NCBI GenBank assembly: GCA_003290465.1
Contig: CP030759.1
Location: forward strand, 412,672 to 476,671
Source: Candidatus Sumerlaea chitinivorans
GTDB taxonomy: Bacteria; Sumerlaeota; Sumerlaeia; Sumerlaeales; Sumerlaeaceae
Direction of reading: 5' to 3'
DNA: 64,000 nucleotides
In this document: positions 1 through 8,402 of the stretch, piece after piece
Layout of the letters: the number at the start of each line of letters is the position of its first letter
Numbering within the stretch: the stretch's first letter is position 1
Position numbers and translations under genes: made by a program
Notes under the pieces: generated by a model
The model's database searches: none
Told to the model about the DNA's origin: nothing
The model's input: the letters and a program-made list of their open reading frames with translations, nothing else

Positions 1-937
1 TTTGTACACCGCCGCCCCATTCTGCAAGGGCCTGCCGCAGGGCTGGATACTCAGCAAACTCTGGGCGTGGGTAGTACACCACCGGCGTTGCGTTGGCCAT
101 ACATTCGCTCATGGTTCCGTAACCGGGCTTACCCAGCACCACATCGACCGAGGCGACGATATCGCAAAACGGCCATCTCAACGGGTCGAGTCGGTGACTT
201 GCTGCGAACGCTTCATTCAAGCTTACGAAGGAGAACTCTTCCTGCAGGTGATCGAACTCCTTTCTCCCGTGTTCACCGAGCCCCCAATTGCCGAAATAGA
301 GTAGAACCACTTTACGACTTAGGGGGACCCCCAGTTCCCGGCGCAGTTCAGCACGCCGCCGCTTTCCGCGATCCGCAATCAAAGGGATCTCGTAACGCTG
401 TCGGAAATAGGGAAGCCCGAGCGCAAATCCGGGGATCAGTGCCAAGGTCGCCGCGGCATACTCAGCACGCAAGGCGCGCAGAAAGGCTCGCCGGCTCGGG
501 GTAGTGGCTGCTCTGCGGAAGATTTCAACCCATGTGAAATTCGCCAAACAAACGCTGGGGATTTGGGCGCGTCGAGCCGCTACCAGTGGTGTCGACGGGA
601 TGTCGGTAACGACGACGTTTACGTTCTCTCGGAGTAAGAATGCCGTTTCGGCTGGCAACCGAGCGGTCGCCTCCTCGTGGACCTTCATCGCCGCCTCAAA
701 TGTGCGATCCCAGTTGATCTCGAAATTCGACTCCTGCCACGCGCCAAAGTCCCAAGCCTCGCGGTAGAGATCCATCTGCCGCCCCTTTGTCAAATGGACA
801 AGGAAGTCCGCCGGCGCGAGAGATTTAACGATAAGGCGTGCCTCCTTGGGCAAGGCATTCATTACCTTTGCAGCTCGACTGGCATGGCCGAGCCCGTGAC
901 TCGAAATATAGTAGGCGATGGTAAGGCGTTTTGCCAC
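1..937 (-). CDS. MurG-like GT-B glycosyltransferase (C-terminus cut by window edge)
   Basis: The reverse strand reads open for 312 codons from a GTG start, beginning VAKRLTIAYYISSHGLGHASR. The glycine/histidine-rich N-terminal loop (SHGLGHASR) is typical of GT-B glycosyltransferases of the MurG and YjiC type and of the N-terminal domain of L-arabinokinase-like proteins. Near the visible end, the KPGYGTMSECMANATPVVYY segment matches the nucleotide-sugar donor loop of that fold. An in-frame TAA lies four codons upstream of the GTG, so no earlier start is possible. The enzyme probably transfers a sugar from an NDP donor in the cytoplasm; the acceptor cannot be told. The gene is divergent from anmK. 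The family call is firm, the substrate unknown. Confidence 0.75.
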   Translation of the reverse strand, partial: MAKRLTIAYYISSHGLGHASRAAKVMNALPKEARLIVKSLAPADFLVHLTKGRQMDLYREAWDFGAWQESNFEINWDRTFEAAMKVHEEATARLPAETAFLLRENVNVVVTDIPSTPLVAARRAQIPSVCLANFTWVEIFRRAATTPSRRAFLRALRAEYAAATLALIPGFALGLPYFRQRYEIPLIADRGKRRRAELRRELGVPLSRKVVLLYFGNWGLGEHGRKEFDHLQEEFSFVSLNEAFAASHRLDPLRWPFCDIVASVDVVLGKPGYGTMSECMANATPVVYYPRPEFAEYPALRQALAEWGGGVQ

Positions 938-1048
938 GGCTCTTGTTTACTCTAAAGTCTTTACTTCCGATTCTGTTAGCAGCGAAGTTCGTCGCACAAC
1001 ATGTCACGTGGTCTTCGACGTGCAAGTACTCGATCCAGCGAGAATTCG

Positions 1049-2260
1049 ATGGTCAAGCGTCCCCGTTGTAGAATTCTTGGGGTGATGTCCGGCACAAGTG
1101 CCGACAGTATCGATGTTGCAGTCTGCGATCTATCTTTTACTCCGGCAAAGCGCATTCAAGCCGACCTGATTGCATTTTACGAGCACCCTATCCCCGCTCA
1201 CCTCCGACAAGCCTTGCTGAATTTGTTCCGTGACCGTCGCGGCTCACTTAAATGGGTCTGTTCGCTGAACTTTGCGTTGGGTCAAGCTTTCGCCGATGCA
1301 GTCGAAGCGTGCCTTAGGCGTCACCACATTTCCCACTCGAGTGTTGTCGCAATCGCATCTCACGGGCAGACCGTCTATCACGTTCCCCCCTCGCAAGCTC
1401 ACAAGCGCGACTTGACTGCTTCCACGTTGCAAATCGCTGAGCCAGCCGTGATCGCTGAGCGGACGGGCTTGATGGTCATCCACAATTTTCGCGCCGCCGA
1501 CGTTGCGGTGGGAGGGGAGGGGGCACCGTTGGTGCCATTTGCAGACTATCATCTTTTCGGCCACCCGCGAAACACAATTGTGGTGGGGAACCTCGGCGGA
1601 ATCGCGAACGTCACGGTTCTACCTGCCAGCAATCGACTGGAGGACGTGATTGCGTTTGATACGGGCCCCGGCAACATGCTGTTAGACGCAATTGTTCATA
1701 GGTTCTGGCCCGAGCGGCAGTACGACGTCGGTGGACGCCTCGCAAGCGCAGGCCGCGTGCATGTGGAACTACTTGAGCGCTGGACGCGCATGCCTTTCTT
1801 TCACCTGCCCCCGCCGAAAAGTACCGGACGCGAACTCTTTGGGGAACAGTTTTTAGAAAAAGAGCTCCGTCACTCCCAGAGCATCTCACCGCAAGACCTG
1901 TTGGCCACTGCTGTGGAGTTTACGGCGCGGTCATTTGTTGAAAGCTTATCCAGATTTGTAGAACCCCGATGGCCAATCGCGGCAATTTATATGGGCGGGG
2001 GTGGAGCAAGGAATCGCTTTCTCATGCAGCGCATCCGCATCTTGGCGAAACAATTGCTCGTTCGGTGTCCTGAGGTGGCTCCGCTCGAGAAACTTGGGAT
2101 GCCAGCAAAGGCTCGTGAGTGTGTTGCGTTTGCGGTGCTTGGGTTTGCGCGTCTCTTGGGCTTACCCGGCAATGTCCCTTCCGCAACAGGGGCCTCGCGG
2201 TCGGTTCTTTTGGGTTCAATTACCGAGCCGACAGTGTTGCGTGGTTGCCCATGGCGCTGA
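1049..2260 (+). CDS. anmK: Anhydro-N-acetylmuramic acid kinase AnmK
   Basis: AnmK phosphorylates and hydrates 1,6-anhydro-MurNAc to MurNAc-6-phosphate during cytoplasmic peptidoglycan recycling. The protein shows the family's ATP-binding opening GVMSGTSADSID at about residues 10-21, the NLGGIANVT segment in the middle and FDTGPGNMLLDAI after it, all features of the ASKHA kinase fold. From the ATG at 1049 the length is 403 residues, slightly more than the roughly 370 usual. An in-frame ATG at 1001 would add 16 residues not seen at the family N-terminus, so I prefer 1049, although neither has a strong ribosome binding site. aroQ follows on the same strand after about 110 bases. No other recycling gene is in view. 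Confidence 0.93.
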   Translation: MVKRPRCRILGVMSGTSADSIDVAVCDLSFTPAKRIQADLIAFYEHPIPAHLRQALLNLFRDRRGSLKWVCSLNFALGQAFADAVEACLRRHHISHSSVVAIASHGQTVYHVPPSQAHKRDLTASTLQIAEPAVIAERTGLMVIHNFRAADVAVGGEGAPLVPFADYHLFGHPRNTIVVGNLGGIANVTVLPASNRLEDVIAFDTGPGNMLLDAIVHRFWPERQYDVGGRLASAGRVHVELLERWTRMPFFHLPPPKSTGRELFGEQFLEKELRHSQSISPQDLLATAVEFTARSFVESLSRFVEPRWPIAAIYMGGGGARNRFLMQRIRILAKQLLVRCPEVAPLEKLGMPAKARECVAFAVLGFARLLGLPGNVPSATGASRSVLLGSITEPTVLRGCPWR

Positions 2261-2371
2261 AGCTTCTTCAAGTCCAGAGTTGCATTTCGCGTTGCGGCGA
2301 TGCAGGCAGGGTAGTGTAACCGGTGTGTCACCGCTGAGTTTTCTACAATTCGAGTGAAGGGCAGCGACACG

Positions 2372-2860
2372 ATGTGCGCGGAAAAGAACAAGACCAAAGC
2401 CGCTCGGAAGCCTCACGTCCTTTTCTTAAATGGCCCAAATCTAAACTTGCTTGGACGCCGGGAAGTGGGGGTTTATGGCGCAACCACACTGGCAGAGATC
2501 GAGAAATTGGTGCGTGAGGAGGCCCAAAAGTTGGGCTGCACGGTGACCTTTTCTCAAAGCAATCACGAGGGCGAGCTCGTGGATGCCATTCAGCAAGCTC
2601 CAAGTGTGGTGGATGCCATTGTGATCAATCCGGCAGCCTATACGCATACAAGTGTGGCGCTGCGCGATGCAATTGCGGCGATTGCCCCACTGCCCGTGAT
2701 CGAAATCCATCTTAGTAACGTCTATGCACGTGCGGAGGAATTCCGCCACAAGAGTCTGACTGCTCCAGTGTGCGTGGGTCAAATCGCCGGCTTCGGTCCC
2801 TACAGCTATGTTCTTGGGCTCCGCGCCGCATTACTTGTGTTGAACCGCCGCGTGAAATGA
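2372..2860 (+). CDS. aroQ: Type II 3-dehydroquinate dehydratase
   Basis: This enzyme dehydrates 3-dehydroquinate to 3-dehydroshikimate, step three of the shikimate pathway for aromatic amino acids. The 163-residue size and the motifs [15 protein letters not shown] (the flexible active-site loop with its catalytic Arg and Tyr just after), [21 protein letters not shown] and [18 protein letters not shown] identify the small dodecameric type II family. The ATG at 2372 is preceded by AAGGG at a suitable distance; a GTG at 2354 is in frame but lies upstream of that site, so I use 2372. The first 15 residues are Lys-rich and precede the domain. The gene is convergent with the nucleoside phosphorylase on the other strand. 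Confidence 0.95.
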   Translation: MCAEKNKTKAARKPHVLFLNGPNLNLLGRREVGVYGATTLAEIEKLVREEAQKLGCTVTFSQSNHEGELVDAIQQAPSVVDAIVINPAAYTHTSVALRDAIAAIAPLPVIEIHLSNVYARAEEFRHKSLTAPVCVGQIAGFGPYSYVLGLRAALLVLNRRVK

Positions 2861-2891
2861 ATGCCCCGGAGTCTCTTGCGCGCCGAGTTGG

Positions 2892-4199
2892 TTATGTGAG
2901 GCGCTCATAAATGAGGGGCGGAGCGGCCACGGGCTCGGATTGGATCACGAACGCTTTTCTCAGGCGAGCAAGACACTCGTCGAGCCCTTTGCCCCCACGA
3001 TGGATAATCCTCACCAGTGGCTGTTTGGGTTCGATGCGGTCACCGATTTTCACAAGCATTTCGAGTCCAACGCCATGGTCAATGGAATCAGTCATTTTGT
3101 TCCGACCAGCGCCGAGCACGACAGCGGCATTGCCAATGGCCCTGCAGTCGGTTGCTGCAAGGTAGCCTGCAGTCTCTGCTTCCAGAACAGCCACATCTGG
3201 TGCAACTTCGAGCCGAGACGGGTCGTCCACGATGCGCGGATCTCCGCCCTGCGCCTCGACTAACTCGCGGAATTTCGTCAGGGCGCTTCCATTTTCAATG
3301 GCACGGACGCACCGGGCAAACGCTGCTTCTTCGGTTTGCTCAACGCCTCCCAAAATCAGCATTTCGGCGGTGAGTCGGAGCGTGATCTCTCGCAAGTCAG
3401 AAGGGCCTTCGCCGCGCAGGCATTCCAAAGACTCCAGCACTTCCAGCGAATTACCAATCTTTCGTCCAAGCGGTTGATTCATGTCGGTAATGAAAGCATG
3501 GACTGGGCGTTGCATCTCCTTACCCACGCCAATTAGCCCCTGAGCAAGAGCTCGGGAGTCGTCGAGTGTTTTCATGAACGCGCCGCTGCCCGTTTTCACA
3601 TCCATCACGAGAGCCCGCGCACCCGAAGCAATCTTCTTGCTCATGATCGAAGCACAAATCAGAGGGATAGATTCCACCGTACCGGTCACGTCGCGCAGGG
3701 CGTAGAGCCGTTTATCTGCGGGAACAAAAGTGTCGCTTTGTCCGGCCATCACCACACCAATTTTCTCAAGCTGGCGGAAGTACTGTTCACGCGTCAGTCG
3801 AACATTGAAGCCCGGTATGGACTCCAGTTTATCAAGGGTACCCCCCGTGTGACCCAGTCCCCGCCCGCTGACCATTGGCACCGCTACGCCACAAGCCGCA
3901 GCCAAGGGGGCTAACGGCAGGGACACTTTGTCGCCCACACCGCCCGTACTGTGCTTGTCCACTGGAAATGGGATATTGAGAGACGAAAGGTCGTAGACCT
4001 CTCCCGAGGAGATCATCTCGCGCGTGAGAGCAGCGGTCTCGGCTGGCGTCATTCCTTGAAAAAAAATCGCCATGAGTAGGGCAGCCATTTGGTAATCCGC
4101 TGCTTCATCACGCAGATACGCTTGGATGGCGTACGCAATCTCTTCGTCTGTTAGTGTGGCACCGTCCCGCTTCCGAATAATGATATCGACAAACCGCAT
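2892..4199 (-). CDS. pdp: Pyrimidine-nucleoside (thymidine) phosphorylase
   Basis: The enzyme splits thymidine, uridine or deoxyuridine with phosphate to give the free base and (deoxy)ribose-1-phosphate in nucleoside salvage. The sequence starts with the alpha-helical domain MRFVDIIIRKRDGATLT, then has the phosphate-binding signature VDKHSTGGVGDKVSL near residues 78-93 and GRGLGHTGGTLDKLE soon after, both diagnostic of the DeoA/Pdp/TrpD fold. The 435-residue length is normal. AGAGG lies six bases before the ATG. The sequence resembles Pdp of Gram-positive bacteria slightly more than DeoA, so it may accept both thymidine and uridine; that is inference. It is a single gene convergent with aroQ, and no deoC or cdd is adjacent. 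Confidence 0.94.
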   Translation of the reverse strand: MRFVDIIIRKRDGATLTDEEIAYAIQAYLRDEAADYQMAALLMAIFFQGMTPAETAALTREMISSGEVYDLSSLNIPFPVDKHSTGGVGDKVSLPLAPLAAACGVAVPMVSGRGLGHTGGTLDKLESIPGFNVRLTREQYFRQLEKIGVVMAGQSDTFVPADKRLYALRDVTGTVESIPLICASIMSKKIASGARALVMDVKTGSGAFMKTLDDSRALAQGLIGVGKEMQRPVHAFITDMNQPLGRKIGNSLEVLESLECLRGEGPSDLREITLRLTAEMLILGGVEQTEEAAFARCVRAIENGSALTKFRELVEAQGGDPRIVDDPSRLEVAPDVAVLEAETAGYLAATDCRAIGNAAVVLGAGRNKMTDSIDHGVGLEMLVKIGDRIEPKQPLVRIIHRGGKGLDECLARLRKAFVIQSEPVAAPPLIYERLT

Positions 4200-4295
4200 G
4201 ATGAACCTCTTTCCCTCGTCGAGTTGAATAGGGATGTATTACCTCTCATCGCGCATGAATCAACGGAAAAGCACAAATTCCGCGGGCGTAGCGGA

Positions 4296-4703
4296 TTACT
4301 GCGATGCCGCACTACTCGCAAGGATCTGCGCGAGGCGCATACCTTCTTCGGCTCCAGTGTACAGGATTTCCGCGCGCTTTGCAGCAAGTGCTTTGCCTAG
4401 GTATCGAATGTCTTCGTCGGATGCTGCAATCGCACGTTCGAATGCTGAGCGGGAGCAGACTTGAACGTGATAGAGTCCGGGCAACCATAAGTACCCCATT
4501 CCCGGAAATCGAAATGAACCGGTTTCCTCCCCTTCTGGCCCACGATACCTTTCGTAAACTTCAAAGACGTAACAGTCCTCGACTGGTTCCACGATGTCGT
4601 ACCACACAGCCAGAAGTAGGGCCCCGTACTCGGAGTTGTGCGAGCTCTGATATGCCAGCAGGCTCAGCAGATTGTTTCGAGCGGTTGCGCGATCAATTGG
4701 CAT
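4296..4703 (-). CDS. Hypothetical protein, 135 residues
   Basis: I do not recognise this protein. It is soluble-looking, with a helical start (ARNNLLSLLAYQSSHNSEYG), a central acidic and aromatic part, then a glycine/proline-rich stretch GMGYLWLPGLYHVQV. It ends in an alpha-helical segment rich in Ala and Arg. There is no signal peptide or membrane span. It stands about 100 bases upstream of the pyrimidine phosphorylase on the same strand and downstream of the GT39-like gene, so it could be co-transcribed with either. Codon use looks like its neighbours and no other frame offers a better gene, which is why I treat it as real. Confidence 0.6.
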   Translation of the reverse strand: MPIDRATARNNLLSLLAYQSSHNSEYGALLLAVWYDIVEPVEDCYVFEVYERYRGPEGEETGSFRFPGMGYLWLPGLYHVQVCSRSAFERAIAASDEDIRYLGKALAAKRAEILYTGAEEGMRLAQILASSAASQ

Positions 4704-4815
4704 TCTGATTCATTCTACTAACACCAGCCTATTATGTTTTCCGGATCAAAGTAGCGTCGGCTTTTCACCCTGTATTCGAAGTGAAAGGGGTGCAGATTTG
4801 TTGGGAAATGAGCTC

Positions 4816-6531
4816 TTAAGGAGCGGTGAGTTGCTGCCGCGTTGTCACGGACACATATCGAACTGGGATCTGTGCGTAGACCGCAGTGGTCTTGCCGTCA
4901 GGAACAGAAAGCGCGACACTATGACCATCCGAGTAGAAACGCTGGCTCTCAGGTTTTCTTAACTGCCCTTGCGAATCGAGATCTTCCGGCTGAATCATCG
5001 CAACCCAGTACCATCCGGGAATTCGCATGGGAAGAGTGACAGTAGAAGTCGTGATGGGTTCAACACCACCCGCGACAAGCAGCGGAGACTTCGTTGGAGT
5101 CCCAGCAATCTTTAAGTAATGTCGCTCGATAAACGATAAGTCAGCAGCCGGCAGACTGCGAATTCGCGAATCCGCAACGACGAACCGAACGCGTTTCTGA
5201 ACCAACGACTCCGTCACCTGAAAATCGATTTTGCCCTGCCGATACGCCTCCTGCAGATAATTGACGAAGGAGTTGGTCGAGATTGGACTACGCCGAAAAA
5301 TGGGGACGCCAAGGCCAGAAAGCACATAGTCCGCTGGTCGGGTATGGGCCTGCAAGCGCTGAGCTTGTCCAAGTTGCCACGACAAAATGCCGTTCACGTA
5401 GTGGTTGTTATGCAACATGTGGTAAGCCTGCAGGAGAGCGCCCGCCAGCATGAAAAGGATGACGAGGCATTTTAGCACTGGTTTCCCCAGCCGTCCAACC
5501 CACCCATAAAACAATAGGAAAACATGAGCGCCAAGCACCGCAATCAGCGGATGAACAGGCAGGAGTGATTGTGAATGTTTACTGGGTAGGAGAAAGAAAT
5601 ACTGAAAGAGCAGAAACGCTAAAGGGGGCCAGAGCCAGCGCTCGCCCGGCAATGCCTTATGTGTCCACTCTCGATGAACAGAGCGAGCGAGAGCCACGCC
5701 CGCAAGACCCATCCAAATGGGATAGGATTTGACCGCACCCGACAAAGGCCCAATAGCGAGTGTGAAATCTCGATCCATGCTCGAATGAAAAGCCTGCGCA
5801 AGAAAGTCCTCAGAAATGCCCTGCAAAGCAATCCATCCTGCAGCGGCAATAATAGGCAATATCGTGCCAAGGCCGAACATTACTAACTCGCGTAAGTGAG
5901 CCCCCACGTTCCTTCGCCATGCCGATAACAGAATGATCCCAGCTGCAACTGCGACGATTGCAAACTTCACGCTGAACAACGCCGAAGCCCCCAGCGCAAT
6001 GCCAGCTAACCAAAACACCCGAACAGAACTACGTCTTAGACCCGCGAAAAGCAAAACTACGGAGGCGACCCAGCAGAGGTTCATCAGATTGTCGCCCCGG
6101 ATCTCCCGTGCTTTCATGATGAAAAGTTCACTTGATAACAGAAACGCTGCGCTGGCCAAGGACACATGGCGTTGCTCGGGAAAAGCCAAGCTTGCAGCGA
6201 CTGCGGTGAGCCCGACGAAAACCAAAGTGATGAGGAATGCCAGTGCGCGAAAGCCTAAGAAGGATTCGTGTACAGGTGGGAAAAAGTGAAATGGAAGGCC
6301 GTAGATATAATTTGAGAGAATTCCGTGGTTGTCCCAAAAATCGCGATAGGGTATCAGGCCTTGGGTGGTGGCCCACCCGTTCTTGAGGTACTGTAGCTCA
6401 TCGAGGTTCCAATTTCCGCGGAGTGCGGCACAAGCGTGGAGCGCGATCCCCAGCGTTATCAGGAACCACAGAAGGAGCCGAAGTGGATCGCACAGAAGAT
6501 GTGACTTCTCTTTGAACACGGGAACAATCAC
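4816..6531 (-). CDS. GT39-like polytopic membrane glycosyltransferase
   Basis: This is a 571-residue protein with about ten hydrophobic segments in the N-terminal two thirds and a soluble C-terminal part. The first extracytoplasmic loop carries NLDELQYLKNGW and PYRDFWDNHGILSNY. An acidic residue in that place is typical of ArnT/PMT (GT39, GT-C fold) enzymes, which use a polyprenyl-phosphate sugar donor on the outer face of the membrane. It therefore probably adds a sugar to a lipid, glycan or protein, but acceptor and donor are unknown. Translation begins at a GTG; no strong ribosome binding site is visible. The gene is divergent from the methyltransferase to its right. Confidence 0.72.
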   Translation of the reverse strand: MIVPVFKEKSHLLCDPLRLLLWFLITLGIALHACAALRGNWNLDELQYLKNGWATTQGLIPYRDFWDNHGILSNYIYGLPFHFFPPVHESFLGFRALAFLITLVFVGLTAVAASLAFPEQRHVSLASAAFLLSSELFIMKAREIRGDNLMNLCWVASVVLLFAGLRRSSVRVFWLAGIALGASALFSVKFAIVAVAAGIILLSAWRRNVGAHLRELVMFGLGTILPIIAAAGWIALQGISEDFLAQAFHSSMDRDFTLAIGPLSGAVKSYPIWMGLAGVALARSVHREWTHKALPGERWLWPPLAFLLFQYFFLLPSKHSQSLLPVHPLIAVLGAHVFLLFYGWVGRLGKPVLKCLVILFMLAGALLQAYHMLHNNHYVNGILSWQLGQAQRLQAHTRPADYVLSGLGVPIFRRSPISTNSFVNYLQEAYRQGKIDFQVTESLVQKRVRFVVADSRIRSLPAADLSFIERHYLKIAGTPTKSPLLVAGGVEPITTSTVTLPMRIPGWYWVAMIQPEDLDSQGQLRKPESQRFYSDGHSVALSVPDGKTTAVYAQIPVRYVSVTTRQQLTAP

Positions 6532-6704
6532 CTTGTTTACTGGTCAGCGTTGTTCGTAACCCACTACGCTTCATTATTTTCTTTTTCCGCACCTGGTACG
6601 GGGATGTCTTGCGGAGCGCTATCGGTAACGGTTATGGTTGTGAGCAAAACGAGTACGAAAAATCAATAAGGGATCCACACTTCGCACGAAAACGGAGCAA
6701 AACG

Positions 6705-7697
6705 ATGCAACCGCGTACCCCAATGGACATTCAAGAACTGGCACGTGCCTTCATGCTCTCACGCACGATTTTAACGGCGCACGAGCTACGCGTCTTTGAT
6801 CGAATTGCGGACGGACATTGCCGTGCAGAGGAGATCGCACAGGCGACTGGTACGGATACGAGGGCCATGGATCGCCTGCTCAATGCGCTTGTCGGGTTCG
6901 GCTTATTGACCAAGAGCGAAGACGCGCACTTCGACCTAACCGAGATAGCGCGCCAAGCCCTTGTGAGTGAGTCTCCCGACTTTGTGGCCGGGCTCGACCA
7001 TACTGCCCAACTCTGGAATCGATGGCACTATCTTACCGAGTCAGTGAGGTTGGGAACTGCAGCGGCTCCTGACCTGAACCAGCCGAGGTCACGAGAATGG
7101 ACCGAACGATTCATTGCTGCTATGCAGGCAAACGCGGCCCCGAAGGCCGACGAACTGGTTAGCATGCTGGATTTGAGTGGCGTGCGTAGAGTCTTAGATT
7201 TGGGAGGGGGATCGGGGGCATACGCAGCCGCGTTCGCGCGACGAGATGAGCGGATTGAGCCAATACTTTTTGATTTGCCTGATGTGCTTGACATAGCTGC
7301 CGGCTATCTCGGAAAGGCTGGGATTCTCCACCGCATTCGAATGCTTGCAGGGGACATGCTGCGCGATCCCTTAGGTGGGCCCTACGATTTGATTTGGGTC
7401 TCAGCAATCGTTCACATGTTCTCGCCAGAGGAAAACGCTAAACTTCTCCAACGTTGCGCTGAGGTCCTTGCTCCGGGTGGACAGCTTGTCATCCATGATT
7501 TTATTATGGATGAGACCCGAACTCAACCGCCCGCTGGCGCGCTCTTCGCCTTGAATATGTTGGTAAATACGCGTCGAGGCGATTCCTATACCGAGCAGGA
7601 AATTAGAGAGTGGATGGAAAACGCAGGCCTCCGCTATCAGGAGACCAAGCAGACACGTCATCCCACCGCTCTTATGATCGCGAAAAAAGACAAGTAA
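6705..7697 (+). CDS. SAM-dependent O-methyltransferase, acetylserotonin-OMT type
   Basis: The protein has a winged-helix N-terminal domain (about residues 10-90, including ELRVFDRIADGHCRAEEIA) and a class I methyltransferase domain. The SAM-binding glycine loop reads RVLDLGGGSGAYA at about residues 160-172, followed by the acidic ribose-binding strand and a GGPYDLIWVS strand. This layout is that of plant and bacterial O-methyltransferases acting on small phenolic or polyketide molecules. I take the ATG at 6705 because GGAG stands about eight bases before it; the open frame extends 32 codons further upstream without a site. The substrate cannot be inferred. ubiX follows convergently, so a link to quinone methylation is possible but unsupported. 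Confidence 0.8.
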   Translation: MQPRTPMDIQELARAFMLSRTILTAHELRVFDRIADGHCRAEEIAQATGTDTRAMDRLLNALVGFGLLTKSEDAHFDLTEIARQALVSESPDFVAGLDHTAQLWNRWHYLTESVRLGTAAAPDLNQPRSREWTERFIAAMQANAAPKADELVSMLDLSGVRRVLDLGGGSGAYAAAFARRDERIEPILFDLPDVLDIAAGYLGKAGILHRIRMLAGDMLRDPLGGPYDLIWVSAIVHMFSPEENAKLLQRCAEVLAPGGQLVIHDFIMDETRTQPPAGALFALNMLVNTRRGDSYTEQEIREWMENAGLRYQETKQTRHPTALMIAKKDK

Positions 7698-7755
7698 GGC
7701 TCACCGAGTTGAACGGAATGTACGTTGTCTTTACACTTGCGACGACATATCGGGG

Positions 7756-8391
7756 CTACTCTCGATCCACAGGTGCTACGTTGTCTTTCCAGCGATATGG
7801 GATCTGATGTGGGATTTGCATCACATCTAAGATCTTCAGCACCACGTGGCGGACAAGATCCTCGATCGTTTGTGGACGGTGATAAAAGCCGGGCATAGCC
7901 GGGAGAATGATTGCCCCCGCCTCCGTAAGCGTGACCATACTGCGCAGGTGGATAAGATTAAGCGGCGTTTCGCGCGGAACGACCACAAGGCGCCGCCGCT
8001 CTTTGAGACACGCGTCTGCGGCTCGCGTGATGAGTGTGCTACCCGTTCCTGCGGCGAGGGTAGAGAGAGTTTTCATGGAGCACGGGCAGATCACCATTCC
8101 AAGCGAGCGAAAGGTACCGCTTGCGGGAGCTGCCGCCAGATCGGTGTCATCATACATCACAACTTTGCCGGGAGGCACGTGACTCCCGAGAAAGGTCTCA
8201 AGGTCAAATTTCCCGCCCACAAACGAGGTCCCTAATTCTTCGCGCATGACAATCAAAGCGGCCGCGCTGACAATGAGATGGATCTCCACCTCGAGTGAAA
8301 GAAGCTCCTTCAAGAGAGCCTTACCATAAATAATGCCACTTGCGCCCGTGACCCCGACGAGGACTCGGCAGGGGATATTGCTGTGAGTCAT
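7756..8391 (-). CDS. ubiX: UbiX-type flavin prenyltransferase
   Basis: UbiX links dimethylallyl phosphate to FMN and makes the prenylated flavin cofactor needed by UbiD-type decarboxylases. Diagnostic parts are VGVTGASGIIYGKALLKEL at the N-terminus (FMN phosphate site), VICPCSMKTLSTLAAG in the middle and RRRLVVVPRETPLNLIHLRSM, where the family's conserved Arg and Glu bind the substrate. The length of 211 residues is normal. AGGAGG is five bases before the ATG. The gene abuts the GH84 gene upstream on the same strand with only about 10 bases between, so they may be co-transcribed although functionally unrelated. No ubiD is present here. A ubiA homologue lies far away at 54.6 kb. Confidence 0.93.
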   Translation of the reverse strand: MTHSNIPCRVLVGVTGASGIIYGKALLKELLSLEVEIHLIVSAAALIVMREELGTSFVGGKFDLETFLGSHVPPGKVVMYDDTDLAAAPASGTFRSLGMVICPCSMKTLSTLAAGTGSTLITRAADACLKERRRLVVVPRETPLNLIHLRSMVTLTEAGAIILPAMPGFYHRPQTIEDLVRHVVLKILDVMQIPHQIPYRWKDNVAPVDRE

Positions 8392-8402
8392 GATGCCTCC
8401 TA

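Noticed and set aside
2-767. Three overlapping plus-strand open frames at the left edge
   Set aside because: They overlap the reverse-strand glycosyltransferase, whose motifs are clear; their products are Arg/Pro-rich with no similarity I can see.
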